A stretch of DNA of 64,000 bases from Chitinophagales bacterium (GCA_016787045.1 JAEUVA010000003.1:62001-126000); one strand, 5' to 3'. Positions 51,097-60,395 are shown, numbered from the stretch's first letter. Numbers and translations are program-made. Notes: a model not told the origin generated them from the sequence alone.

Positions 51097-52851
51097 TTAA
51101 CGAACAATCAAGCGTTTCACTATTTCATTTTCGCCCAATTTGTAGTGAACGAAATAAACACCCGCTGAAATATTTTGAGTATGGGTAAAATACTTGTTGT
51201 CGCCTGGTTTGGTTTCGCCCTCAAAAATAGTTTGTACTTTTTCGCCAAGTGTATTCAGTAGCGTAATAGAAATTTTTTGAGATGACAGCGTGTTTACAGG
51301 TAAACAAGTGATGCCTTTGGATGGATTGGGGAAAGGGTTTTGAATTTCGGATCCCGTATTCTGAAGTTCTTCGTTGGCAGTAGTACTCAGAACTTTAAAG
51401 TTGTAAAAACCCTTGGGTGCTGTAATGGGTCGTACCTGTTGTTTACCACTATTTGCTTTGGCTTGTATGTAATAAAACACTTCTGTACCAGCCGGTTGTG
51501 CAGGAATATAGGCCTCGTAGTGGTCTCCAAATACATCAAACATGGGTATGCTTTGATAAGCAGAATTGGTATCGGTAGTGTAGTAGAGCATTATGCTATC
51601 TATACCGGTACGGTGATGGGCAGTGGCGGCTACCATGTAAGGGTTTTGAGTGTTGTAAGTATCGCGCAAACGCATGTGGTTTATCAGTAATGGGTCTGTT
51701 GCACCTATTTCGTGCGTGATGCAGTGTAATGCGCCACTAGCAGGTATGCTGGGATTGCTGTTAATGCCCACTACCTTGTACCCCGGACATGCCTCTCGCC
51801 AAATACGTAGTGCAGTGGTGTCTTCTGTTTCGTTGTAAATGGGAACAATGATTGTTTTATTGATAAAAGAGGCATTGGTGTAGGTCAGATAATCGCCACC
51901 ATTGCTGGGCCACTTGCCCACATCATCGGGCATGGGTATGCGCACCACGCGCCAGTCGGTACCGTAAGATGTTTTAAAAGTATTTAATACGTATTGCAGG
52001 TTGGCTTCTATCTGTGGGCCATCAGATGTACCCTGCGGATATTCTCCAACCAGCAGGGTTTCTTCATCTAGCAATTTCATGTGCATATCAATGTGGTGTA
52101 TGCCGTCATACGGCAGTGTTTCCATTTTAATATAGCGGGTAATGCCCATAAAGTTTTTTACGATAGTGTCAATTTCTGCTTCAGTGTGGTTTACACCAAA
52201 ACCGCCACTGGCTTTATTTTCATCTATAATCAATTTTGAAGAAAAAGCAGTGCCCATGCCATCGCTCATCCAATTGCCACCGGTACCTACAAAACCGTAA
52301 GGCGATTGTGTGGTTAAAAAAACGGGTATCTGCATGTTTTTTGCCAAGGCCAAAGGCAGGGTATCATCTTTTGGGCGAGGGCGGTTATATATCCAATCTA
52401 CAAACACTAACGAATCAACCCTATTAAGATACACATTGTTGTGGCCATAATCGCGTACCCACACACTATTAAAAGGCGCATTGAGAAATGTAATGTTAGT
52501 GGTATCAATTCCGGCACTTTGCAAGTCGCTGATGGTGGTACCAATGTTATCGGTCACTACATACATTCTGCATTCTTGTTTGCCGTATTTAATGATTTCG
52601 CGCACCATACTTTTGTATGAAGTATAAGTAACCAAATACCCACCAGACTCTTCCCATTCAGCCATGTTGCGAATGTGGTTAGAGGTTGGCGGGTTGAAAA
52701 ACTGGTTGTAGTCGCGGCTATCCGATTGTTTGAAGGGATAGTTGTAAGAGGGCAACAAATTTTTTTCGTACGGAGTCATTCCCTTGGGCAAATCTTGCGC
52801 AAAAGACAGACAGATTTTGGCAATAAAAAGAAATAGTATACAGTACCTCAT
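51097..52851 (-). CDS. PPAD-type peptidylarginine deiminase with T9SS tail
   Basis: The 584-residue protein (signal peptide MRYCILFLFIAKICLSFAQ) is a guanidino-group-modifying enzyme. Catalytic residues of bacterial PAD are visible: Asp134 in VWVRDYG, His253 and Asp255 in GIHHIDMHMK, and nucleophile Cys377 in ASGALHCITHEIG. IYNRPRPKDD (Arg157, Arg159) sits where Porphyromonas PPAD uses Arg152/Arg154 to hold C-terminal arginine. A T9SS sorting domain ends the protein (TLLNTLGEKVQTIF ... SAGVYFVHYKL). It should citrullinate peptides outside the cell. ATG 52851 is preferred over an upstream TTG. Confidence 0.9.
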   Translation of the reverse strand: MRYCILFLFIAKICLSFAQDLPKGMTPYEKNLLPSYNYPFKQSDSRDYNQFFNPPTSNHIRNMAEWEESGGYLVTYTSYKSMVREIIKYGKQECRMYVVTDNIGTTISDLQSAGIDTTNITFLNAPFNSVWVRDYGHNNVYLNRVDSLVFVDWIYNRPRPKDDTLPLALAKNMQIPVFLTTQSPYGFVGTGGNWMSDGMGTAFSSKLIIDENKASGGFGVNHTEAEIDTIVKNFMGITRYIKMETLPYDGIHHIDMHMKLLDEETLLVGEYPQGTSDGPQIEANLQYVLNTFKTSYGTDWRVVRIPMPDDVGKWPSNGGDYLTYTNASFINKTIIVPIYNETEDTTALRIWREACPGYKVVGINSNPSIPASGALHCITHEIGATDPLLINHMRLRDTYNTQNPYMVAATAHHRTGIDSIMLYYTTDTNSAYQSIPMFDVFGDHYEAYIPAQPAGTEVFYYIQAKANSGKQQVRPITAPKGFYNFKVLSTTANEELQNTGSEIQNPFPNPSKGITCLPVNTLSSQKISITLLNTLGEKVQTIFEGETKPGDNKYFTHTQNISAGVYFVHYKLGENEIVKRLIVR

Positions 52852-52907
52852 GGCAATAGTTTTGAATGATAGCTGCAATCTCTACATTTAATGTCAAACT
52901 ACAAACC

Positions 52908-53243
52908 ATGCCCCAATACATCCTGATTATCCGAGAGGATTTAACGCGTTATCCAATTGCCGAGCAAGAAATGAAAACGATTGTTGATGCACATGTGCAA
53001 TGGGCAAAAGAATTAGCCGCAAACGGAATTTTTAAGGGCGGAAATGGAATTAAGAGCTACGGAAAATTGCTGGAACAGAAAGAAGGAGAGATAACCGAGC
53101 AACCTTTACGTGATGCCAAAGAAGGAATTGGCGGATACTACATGATAGAAGTACAAAATTTTGAAGTAGCGGTAGAAATAGCCAAGCAGATGCCCACATA
53201 CCATTTGGGTGATAAAGTAGAAGTGAGGGAGTTGGGTGCTTGA
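52908..53243 (+). CDS. YCII-family protein
   Basis: The 111-residue protein is an alpha-beta-barrel-like YCII domain (MPQYILIIREDL, AHVQWAKELAANG, GYYMIEVQNFEVAVEIAKQMP). YCII proteins are small dimeric enzymes or accessory factors, often next to ECF sigma factors; none is adjacent here. ATG 52908 is chosen over the in-frame start at 52866 because it starts the first strand. Confidence 0.85.
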   Translation: MPQYILIIREDLTRYPIAEQEMKTIVDAHVQWAKELAANGIFKGGNGIKSYGKLLEQKEGEITEQPLRDAKEGIGGYYMIEVQNFEVAVEIAKQMPTYHLGDKVEVRELGA

Positions 53244-53257
53244 TATGGCTAGTTTAT

Positions 53258-53265
53258 TTTATTTG
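53258..53265 (+). promoter_or_regulatory. Predicted -7 box of mnmE
   Basis: TTTATTTG, one mismatch from consensus, ends 5 nt before GTG 53271, predicting a nearly leaderless transcript. Confidence 0.4.
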
Positions 53266-53270
53266 CCTTA

Positions 53271-54680
53271 GTGATTTCAACCGATACCATAGCCGCACTT
53301 GCCACTCCGCAAGGCACAGGAGCCATAAGCGTTATCCGCTTGTCTGGCAAAAGTGCAATTGGTATTTGCAATAGTGTTTTTCGCGGAAAAAGTTTAGAGA
53401 AGCAGCCAAGTCATACCATTCACTACGGGCATATTGTAGATGCTGATAGTATAATAGATGAAGTAATGGTGGCTATTTTTCGCGCACCAAAAAGTTTCAC
53501 TACCGAAGATGTGGTGGAGATAAGCTGCCACGGATCACCGTTTATTGCCGAACAAGTGTTGCAATTGCTAATTAAAAACGGAGCGCGTGCTGCAAAGCCG
53601 GGAGAGTTTACACTACGCGCTTTTATGCATGGGCGTATAGACCTCACACAAGCCGAGGCAGTGGCCGATTTGATAGCCAGCGACAGCGCGGCTTCGCACG
53701 ATGTGGCACTCAAACAAATGCGCGGTGGTTTTGCCACAGATTTAAAAAATCTGCGACAGCAGTTGATTGATTATGCAGCACTCATTGAACTGGAGTTAGA
53801 CTTTGGCGAAGAGGATGTGGAGTTTGCCAACCGGCAAAAACTCATTGATCTCATTTCGCAACTTACAACTCACAATTCACAACTAATAGAGTCGTTCAAA
53901 GTGGGCAATGTGATTAAGAACGGAGTAAACACGGTGATTGCCGGAAGGCCCAATGCCGGGAAGTCAACCTTGCTTAACAAGTTGCTCAATGAAGAGCGCG
54001 CTATTGTGAGCGATATACCCGGCACCACGCGCGATACGATTGAGGAGGTCATCAGTATCAATGGTGTGCAGTTTCGGTTTATTGATACGGCAGGTATTCG
54101 TCAAACCGATGATGTGATAGAAAAACAAGGGGTAGAAAAAACATTGGAGAAGCTGAAACAAAGCGCGGTGTTTATATACTTGTTTGATGTCAACACGCTA
54201 ACACCGGAAGAGCTATTGCTGGACATTAATGAACTCAACCTGCTTGGCTTTAAAGGCATTTTAGTAGGAAACAAAATTGACCAAGCCGGCTGGAAAACCA
54301 CCGCACCGTTTTATCACATTTTAGAAACCAGCTTAAACAAGGAAGAAAACATTGCTACAAATTTGGAATTACTTTTTCTATCAGCCAACACCGGATTTAA
54401 TGTAAACCTGCTGAGGCAAAAGTTATATGACATTACACTTGGCTCGCAACTCGCAACCCACAACTCTCAACTTATCACCAATCTCCGCCATTACGAAGCA
54501 TTAGTAAAAGCCAACGAGTCTCTAGATAAAGCCAAAATTGGATTAGAGCAGAAACTTAGCGGTGAGTTGGTGGCTTTTGACTTGCGCGATGCGCTGGAAC
54601 ATCTTGGAAGTATAACAGGTGAAGTAAGTAACGAAGAAATTTTAGGGAGCATATTTTCCCGCTTTTGTATAGGAAAATAA
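53271..54680 (+). CDS. mnmE: tRNA modification GTPase MnmE
   Basis: MnmE with MnmG modifies the wobble uridine of several tRNAs. The 469-residue protein has the N-terminal THF-binding domain (TPQGTGAISVIRLSG), the G domain ([31 protein letters not shown]) and the C-terminal CIGK with the catalytic Cys. Two in-frame low-complexity stretches, SQLTTHNSQLI (about residue 200) and SQLATHNSQLI (about residue 395), interrupt the linker and G domain. The start is GTG 53271. Its stop is two bases from the convergent obgE stop. Confidence 0.96.
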   Translation: MISTDTIAALATPQGTGAISVIRLSGKSAIGICNSVFRGKSLEKQPSHTIHYGHIVDADSIIDEVMVAIFRAPKSFTTEDVVEISCHGSPFIAEQVLQLLIKNGARAAKPGEFTLRAFMHGRIDLTQAEAVADLIASDSAASHDVALKQMRGGFATDLKNLRQQLIDYAALIELELDFGEEDVEFANRQKLIDLISQLTTHNSQLIESFKVGNVIKNGVNTVIAGRPNAGKSTLLNKLLNEERAIVSDIPGTTRDTIEEVISINGVQFRFIDTAGIRQTDDVIEKQGVEKTLEKLKQSAVFIYLFDVNTLTPEELLLDINELNLLGFKGILVGNKIDQAGWKTTAPFYHILETSLNKEENIATNLELLFLSANTGFNVNLLRQKLYDITLGSQLATHNSQLITNLRHYEALVKANESLDKAKIGLEQKLSGELVAFDLRDALEHLGSITGEVSNEEILGSIFSRFCIGK

Positions 54681-54682
54681 AA

Positions 54683-55711
54683 CTATATATCGGACTTGAT
54701 TGTATCCAGCAACTTCATCAACTCATCTTTCAGTTTTTCAATATTGTATTGAGTAGCCGATGAAATAAAAATTACGGGCACGGTCTCTTTCATTTTTTTG
54801 AGTTGCGCTTTCAATTCTTTTTCTATCATCTTTCGTAACTCGTCATCTACTAAATCGCATTTAGTAATGGCGAGCAAGCGCTGTTTGGTCAGCAGCTCGG
54901 GGTTGTATTTTTTCAGCTCGCTAAGCAGAATGCTATATTGTTTTATTATATCATCGGCATCTATAGGTACCATAAACAGTAAGGCAGCGTTTCGTTCAAT
55001 GTGGCGTAAAAACCTGTCGCCTAAGCCCTTGCCTTCGGAGGCACCTTCAATAATGCCGGGTATATCTGCCATTACAAACGAGCGATTGTTTCTGTATTGT
55101 ACCATTCCCAAATTAGGCACTATAGTAGTAAACGGATAATCTGCAATTTCGGGTTTGGCATTACTAAGCACGGAGATAAGTGTTGACTTTCCGGCATTGG
55201 GGAAGCCCACCAAACCCACATCAGCCAGCAGTTTTAATTCTAATATTTTCCATCCCTCTACACCGGGTAATCCGGGTTGCGCATAAGTAGGCGCCTGATG
55301 CGTAGAAGTTTTAAAATGATTGTTTCCCCAACCGCCTTTGCCACCGGGCATCCAAATATATTCTTGTCCGTCTTCAGTAATTTCCACATCTACCTCTCCG
55401 GTTTCAGCATCACGGGCAACAGTACCCAATGGCACTTCTATATAGATATCCTCGCCATATTTACCGCTACACAAAGCACCTTGACCTCGCCCCCCATCTT
55501 CGGCCATAATGTGTTTTTTATACTTGAGGTGCAGCAAGGTCCAAAGTTGTGCATTGCCTTTAAGTATAATATGTCCGCCACGTCCTCCATCGCCACCATC
55601 AGGACCGCCTTTGGGTACATATTTTTCACGATGAAAGTGAGAGGCACCCGCACCACCTTTTCCGCTCTTGCAGAAAATTTTCACGTAATCAATAAAGTTT
55701 TGTGTGGCCAC
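54683..55711 (-). CDS. obgE: GTPase ObgE
   Basis: ObgE is an essential ribosome-associated GTPase. The 342-residue protein has the glycine-rich OBG domain ([37 protein letters not shown]), the G1 motif [26 protein letters not shown] and TKCD. The start is GTG 55711 ([10 protein letters not shown]). The extra C-terminal OCT domain of some Obg proteins is absent. It lies 33 nt after adk and is probably in one operon with it. Confidence 0.96.
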   Translation of the reverse strand: MATQNFIDYVKIFCKSGKGGAGASHFHREKYVPKGGPDGGDGGRGGHIILKGNAQLWTLLHLKYKKHIMAEDGGRGQGALCSGKYGEDIYIEVPLGTVARDAETGEVDVEITEDGQEYIWMPGGKGGWGNNHFKTSTHQAPTYAQPGLPGVEGWKILELKLLADVGLVGFPNAGKSTLISVLSNAKPEIADYPFTTIVPNLGMVQYRNNRSFVMADIPGIIEGASEGKGLGDRFLRHIERNAALLFMVPIDADDIIKQYSILLSELKKYNPELLTKQRLLAITKCDLVDDELRKMIEKELKAQLKKMKETVPVIFISSATQYNIEKLKDELMKLLDTIKSDI

Positions 55712-55744
55712 GGGTGGTAAATCAAGTAATAGAAATGTATAAAG

Positions 55745-56326
55745 TTATTTAGATGCCCCTGCATCAATTTCAGCACACAGCAGATCAAAAATATCATCTA
55801 TAGCACCCACGCCATTCACTGCTTTGTATTTATTTTGTTGAGTATAGTATGCTTTGGCAGGTGCAGTATCGCGGTGATATACGTTGATTCGGTTTTGAAT
55901 CACCTCCGGGTTTTGGTCATCGGCACGGCCGGAGTCCTTGCCTCTAAGCAGTAGGCGTTTTTTTAGTTCTTCTTCTTCTACTTCTAATGATAGCATCATG
56001 CTTACCGAAGTGTTGCGAGCGGCTAAGTAGGCATCTAATGCTTCTGCTTGTTGAATGGTGCGCGGAAATCCGTCAAAAATAAAACCGTTTACACCGGTGT
56101 GTTTATCTGCTTCGCTTTGTAATATGTGTATGGTTACTTCATCGGGAACTAGCTGCCCCTGGTCTAAATAGCTTTTGGCCAGTTTACCCAGTTCGGTTTC
56201 GCCTTTGATGTTGGCTCTGAAAATATCTCCGGTAGAGAGGTGGACTAAGTTGTATTTATCTACCAGTTTGGCGGCCTGAGTGCCTTTACCACTTCCCGGA
56301 GGGCCAAACAAAACAATGTTTAACAT
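55745..56326 (-). CDS. adk: Adenylate kinase
   Basis: Adk interconverts AMP, ADP and ATP. The 193-residue protein has the P-loop GPPGSGKGTQ, the AMP-binding STGDIFRA, GFPRTIQQAEALD and the LLLRGKDSGRADDQ lid. It is a short-lid form without the zinc-binding Cys cluster. ATG 56326 is preferred over an in-frame start at 56368, which would add 14 residues and lie beyond the -7 box TATATTCG. It leads the adk-obgE operon. Confidence 0.97.
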   Translation of the reverse strand: MLNIVLFGPPGSGKGTQAAKLVDKYNLVHLSTGDIFRANIKGETELGKLAKSYLDQGQLVPDEVTIHILQSEADKHTGVNGFIFDGFPRTIQQAEALDAYLAARNTSVSMMLSLEVEEEELKKRLLLRGKDSGRADDQNPEVIQNRINVYHRDTAPAKAYYTQQNKYKAVNGVGAIDDIFDLLCAEIDAGASK

Positions 56327-56342
56327 AGTATGGATTGAGGGG

Positions 56343-56350
56343 CGAATATA
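56343..56350 (-). promoter_or_regulatory. Predicted -7 box of adk-obgE
   Basis: The minus strand reads TATATTCG, the same variant box seen before carA and the RDD gene, with about 16 nt to the adk ATG at 56326. Confidence 0.4.
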
Positions 56351-56366
56351 TAAAGCGCTATCAAAC

Positions 56367-56398
56367 AAAAACGCCCCGCGTGTGGGCGAGGCGTTTTT
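56367..56398 (-). terminator. Rho-independent terminator
   Basis: AAAAACGCC (56367-56375) pairs with GGCGTTTTT (56390-56398). On the minus strand the stem ends in a T5 run. It lies just after the stop of the T9SS hydrolase and just before the adk promoter. Confidence 0.85.
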
Positions 56399-56415
56399 GA
56401 AAAGATTTTATCAAA

Positions 56416-59400
56416 TTACTGAACAATAAATTTCTTAGTTTTATTGTCGGCTGGGTTGTTAATGTCACGAACGGTGGCAAAGTAGATGCCACTGCCCATG
56501 GTTTCAGCACTTACAATGATGTTATCATCAAAACGACCAGTAAATACTTGTTTGCCGGTAATATCCGTAATCGTCAACTCGTGGTCGCCCGGTTTGTTTA
56601 CAAAAATATGCAGGTTGTCTGATGTAGGGTTAGGGAACAGTGTCATATCCAAATCAGTTGCTGCTATCTGCGGTACATTATTGTACTGGTAATCGGTGCG
56701 GTACATCGGGAAATTAATGTTAGTAGGATGCTCTGGGCTGAAATGTACACGATGAACGCTCACCCGGGGTGCGTATTCCTGACCTTGGTAGGTGTACGAC
56801 TGTCCGTCACCGGGTTTTCTGCGGAAGAACTCACCTTCTTCAATGGGTACATTTGGGTTGGATTGATAACGGGTGTAGTTAGATGAGCTGATGAGAACGC
56901 GTAATTTATGTCCGGGGGCAAAGGTGTATCCAATGGGTTGAAACTTGAATACATACTCATAGGTTTCACCAATATTGATGTTGCTGTAAGGAATGTCCCA
57001 GTCACCGGGGTCTTCTTCGCCATTGCCATACTTAGGTGAGCCGGGCACTTCCATATCGTCTACCAAAGCGCGTGCGTAGTCGCGTGCGCGGGCATTTACG
57101 CATCCTTCTTGCACAAAGTAAACGCGACCATCAGGCCAAACATCGCATAGCCGCACAAACCAATCGGCATCAGTTGGGCCGCTTTCTATACCACCCGGGT
57201 TAGTTTTGGAGTAAAGCGTACAAACCGGTAAGCCCAATATGGTAAAGGTATCGGTAAGTACATCAGAGTTAAACTGCACCACGCCTTCGCGATTCATGGT
57301 GTACGGAGCGTTTTCAGGAGCTGTCATTTCCATTTGGCTTTGTGTATTGCGAGAGCCGTCTGGCGAGCGCACAATCATGTTATTTCCACCTACAGTAAGA
57401 ATTGGATCGTCCGGGTCGTGTACAAACATTTTGTAGCCCTCATCTGTGGTTGGTGCATTTGCATTCATGCTGCCATCTTGGTGTAAATACAATCTGTTCC
57501 AGAGTAAATGTTCTTTGATGGGGAACTCAGAAGCTCCCAGCCAGTAGTTGCCATATTTGTGATTATCCGGGTAACCCATGGCAGCATCAGCAGCAGAGTC
57601 GGGGCCGGCTAAGTACATGCGGTAGTTAGGCACATCATTTTCAAAATCAGTATATGAGTTGCCGCTGAGTTTGCTACCGCCTACAGGGAGGCCGGTGCTA
57701 ACTTTCGGAATATCTTGAGTGGTTACAAACTGTTGGTTTATGAGTGGTACTTTTACTTCTAGTTTTAAGGCCTTTAATCCTTCAAAACCGGTGAGGAAGT
57801 TGATCATATCATTAAAAGTCACTACATAGTTTTCTGATGGTACGCGTACAAAAATATCACCCAAAATTCCAGCATTGCCCAACTTCTGCCAGTTTTGGCT
57901 TTCGCGGATAATAAACTTTGGCTCGCCCAAATAGCTGCCGGGCTGGTAGTTGAGGTTGTAGCGGAACCAAGTAATCAAATCTGATTTTACAAGTTCATTT
58001 AGCGGCACCTCATTAATGTCAAACTCAGACAAGTCAATTTTGGTGAGGTCGGTTACGTTTTTCGGATAGATTCTATCGCCCGAAACGCGGCCACCCACCG
58101 TTTGGTGAGCCCATGGGCCGAGTACAATTTTCTGTAATCCCTTAGCGTAGTTGTTGATGTTTTTGAAGGCATAGTCTCGAGTATAAATCTGTCCTTCGGT
58201 AAAAATATCCCACCAACCCGTGATGTGCATGACCGGTATATTGAGGTTGGTATAGCGGCTATAATTGAGGTCGGGTAATGCTTTTTGAGTGATGGGGTTT
58301 ACGGCCTCGCCAAACTGATTTACCGGTGCGCGGCTGCCGTCCATATCGGGGCGGCCGGTAGAGTTGGGGTAAAATCCGGCATTGCCCAATACACCGGCTT
58401 CATCTACATAGCGCATAGCGGTAAAGTGATCAATACTCAGGTTGGCGGCCTCAAATTTATTGGCCTGATAGGTTTTGTTTTTGCTGTTGAGTGTAATGTT
58501 TTTTGGCAAGTCGTAATCGGCAGAGGAGTGGATGGAGTTTTGGCGGTCGTAATCTACGGGTATCAAGTCATCATCGGTACCGCTAAAAATTTGGCCTTTC
58601 AACCAGCCGGTTACAATTCTATCGCGAAAAACACCGTTGTTGTAACCGGTGGAGAGGTAGTGCTCTGTGGTAGCCACAATAGGCATTAAACATTTAAGGT
58701 TAGGCATGCTGTCGGTTACGCGGTGCGAAAGCGCTAATTGCAATTGTGTGTTGCCAAGTGCAGATGCGCCAAACATACCCATGGTGCCATTGCTGATACG
58801 CTCGTTAGTGTGTGGCAGGCCATCATAAAATCCGGGGTAGGTGATTTTTTCAATAATCTTAACCGAGTGGTAGCCGTCTTCGTGGCGGTTAGAGTGTTTG
58901 GGGTCAGAGGTAGGCAAATAATCTAACACGTGCCCCACCAAGGGGTGGTAGGGGTTTTTGTTCCAGCTATCAGAGTACATCGGGAAATAAACGCCCTCTG
59001 AAGTATAGCGCCCGCGCATATCTTGCAACATGTAGTTGTAGCCCAAGATAGAAAGCACAGAACCTACCTCGTCAAACTCGCCTTTGTTGTATGGCGTACG
59101 GGTGTATATGGTAGGCAACTGGTAGGGGTTTGGGTTGGGCTGCCCGTTGAGGGAGTCGTAGAAAATAATTTGTGAACCAAACGGAATAAACGTAATGGTA
59201 TCGGTAACCAAAGTGGCCAAGCCAAGGTCAAGTGTGCCGAGCGACATCCGGAGCGAATCGCGCAAGCGCGGTACGTACACATCGGTCATCAACTTTACCC
59301 CATCGGGCATTACAAATGGTACGGTTACTTTAGAGCTAAACTCTTTAAAGTCATCTAACTGACCGTTGATGTTTTGTGCCGTTGAAAAATGAAGGGAGGA

Positions 59401-59436
59401 AATGAATGCAGTTAAGCCGAGTAAAAACTTCTTCAT
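56416..59436 (-). CDS. CocE/NonD-family (S15-like) hydrolase with T9SS tail
   Basis: The 1006-residue protein has a signal peptide (MKKFLLGLTAFISSLHFSTAQ), an alpha/beta-hydrolase with TPYNKGEF, QDMRGRYTSEG and the nucleophile elbow MFGASALG, a region matching the X-Pro dipeptidyl-peptidase C-terminal domain (DADWFVRLCDVWPDG, GHKLRVLISSSN), and a T9SS sorting domain (MTLFPNPTSDNL ... SGIYFATV). Members act as peptidases or esterases. It is about 400 residues longer than typical, mainly from the middle part and the tail. Two upstream in-frame starts (59517, 59457) are less likely. Confidence 0.88.
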   Translation of the reverse strand: MKKFLLGLTAFISSLHFSTAQNINGQLDDFKEFSSKVTVPFVMPDGVKLMTDVYVPRLRDSLRMSLGTLDLGLATLVTDTITFIPFGSQIIFYDSLNGQPNPNPYQLPTIYTRTPYNKGEFDEVGSVLSILGYNYMLQDMRGRYTSEGVYFPMYSDSWNKNPYHPLVGHVLDYLPTSDPKHSNRHEDGYHSVKIIEKITYPGFYDGLPHTNERISNGTMGMFGASALGNTQLQLALSHRVTDSMPNLKCLMPIVATTEHYLSTGYNNGVFRDRIVTGWLKGQIFSGTDDDLIPVDYDRQNSIHSSADYDLPKNITLNSKNKTYQANKFEAANLSIDHFTAMRYVDEAGVLGNAGFYPNSTGRPDMDGSRAPVNQFGEAVNPITQKALPDLNYSRYTNLNIPVMHITGWWDIFTEGQIYTRDYAFKNINNYAKGLQKIVLGPWAHQTVGGRVSGDRIYPKNVTDLTKIDLSEFDINEVPLNELVKSDLITWFRYNLNYQPGSYLGEPKFIIRESQNWQKLGNAGILGDIFVRVPSENYVVTFNDMINFLTGFEGLKALKLEVKVPLINQQFVTTQDIPKVSTGLPVGGSKLSGNSYTDFENDVPNYRMYLAGPDSAADAAMGYPDNHKYGNYWLGASEFPIKEHLLWNRLYLHQDGSMNANAPTTDEGYKMFVHDPDDPILTVGGNNMIVRSPDGSRNTQSQMEMTAPENAPYTMNREGVVQFNSDVLTDTFTILGLPVCTLYSKTNPGGIESGPTDADWFVRLCDVWPDGRVYFVQEGCVNARARDYARALVDDMEVPGSPKYGNGEEDPGDWDIPYSNINIGETYEYVFKFQPIGYTFAPGHKLRVLISSSNYTRYQSNPNVPIEEGEFFRRKPGDGQSYTYQGQEYAPRVSVHRVHFSPEHPTNINFPMYRTDYQYNNVPQIAATDLDMTLFPNPTSDNLHIFVNKPGDHELTITDITGKQVFTGRFDDNIIVSAETMGSGIYFATVRDINNPADNKTKKFIVQ

Positions 59437-59560
59437 GGGGTTATGTTGTGAGTTCATGAAATTTATAGTGGGTGAATGTAAACGGATTTTGTGGGATTTG
59501 TAGTAACACAAGCACAAAAAAATTATCTCACAATAACCGGTTGCCAGATCGCATTCAATA

Positions 59561-59707
59561 CTACTTTGATTTTTGTTTGCCGGTCCTGCATTTATTGCTG
59601 CAATGTTTTACTTCTTTCCACACTTTCTGCCATTTTTTTCGCCAGCTAAAAGGGCGGTTACAAACCTCGCAAATTTTTTGTGGTAAGTGTTGTTTGCGAT
59701 GGGTCAT
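59561..59707 (-). CDS. DUF2256 miniprotein
   Basis: A 48-residue basic protein reads MTHRKQHLPQK, then KICEVCNRPFSWRKKW and VKHCSNKCRTGK, the full DUF2256 signature with four cysteines likely to bind zinc. Its start lies 4 nt after the SDR stop, so the two are co-transcribed. Function is unknown, but the family often neighbours photolyase/cryptochrome-like and SDR genes. It is too short for usual ORF cut-offs. Confidence 0.88.
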   Translation of the reverse strand: MTHRKQHLPQKICEVCNRPFSWRKKWQKVWKEVKHCSNKCRTGKQKSK

Positions 59708-59711
59708 CCTC

Positions 59712-60395
59712 TTATAGTTTTATGGTGCTAATACCGCCATCTACTGCTATTATTTGTCCGGTCACCCATGAAGATTTATCGGACAGCAAAAACAATGCTG
59801 CCTCAGCTACATCTTGCGGTTGCCCAATGCGTTGCAGCGGATGTCGTTTGGCAGATGCTTCTATCTTTTCGGGCGATGCAGTTAGTTTTTCGGCCAGCGG
59901 AGTTTGAGTTAAAGAAGGCGCAATAGCATTGACTCTGATTTTTGGAGCCAACTCTGCGGCTAATGAACGAACTAAACCCTCTACCGCACCTTTAGATGCA
60001 GCTATGGAAGCATGAAAAGGCATACCTATTTGTACTGCTATTGTACTAAACAATACCACAGAAGAGGAGGAGGAATTTTTGAGCTTGGGTAATACGGCTT
60101 GGAGTGCCCTTACCGCACCTAACACATTAATCTCGTAGTCCTCTTTAAAGTCCTGAACACTTAACCTGCTAAATGGTTTAAGATTAATGGTGCCCGGGCA
60201 ATAAACCAGCCCGTTTATTGTGTCGGGGAATTCAACATTGGGAAAATCTTCTTTAGCATCCCATGGGGTAAAGTGATGAGCAATAATAGTGCTTGAGCGC
60301 GCTGTAGTGAAAACGGTATGGCCATCTGTTTTTAGAGACTCGCTAATGGCTTTGCCAATTCCTTTTGTGCCACCAATTATTAGGTAGTTTTTCAT
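59712..60395 (-). CDS. SDR-family protein lacking the catalytic tyrosine
   Basis: The 227-residue protein has a Rossmann cofactor site (IIGGTKGIGKA) and the usual SDR C-terminal pattern SSWVTGQIIAVDGG. The active-site Tyr of YxxxK is replaced: the motif reads HASIAASKGAVEG, with Ile in the Tyr position while Lys is kept. The NNAG motif is YCPGT. It may be non-catalytic or use another acid. ATG 60395 starts the Rossmann strand; an upstream alternative (60476) adds 27 residues. Confidence 0.88.
   Translation of the reverse strand: MKNYLIIGGTKGIGKAISESLKTDGHTVFTTARSSTIIAHHFTPWDAKEDFPNVEFPDTINGLVYCPGTINLKPFSRLSVQDFKEDYEINVLGAVRALQAVLPKLKNSSSSSVVLFSTIAVQIGMPFHASIAASKGAVEGLVRSLAAELAPKIRVNAIAPSLTQTPLAEKLTASPEKIEASAKRHPLQRIGQPQDVAEAALFLLSDKSSWVTGQIIAVDGGISTIKL

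Noticed and set aside
59472-59717. 81-codon plus-strand ORF near 59.5 kb
   Set aside because: The minus strand encodes a complete DUF2256 protein across the same bases, with a conserved Cys pattern.
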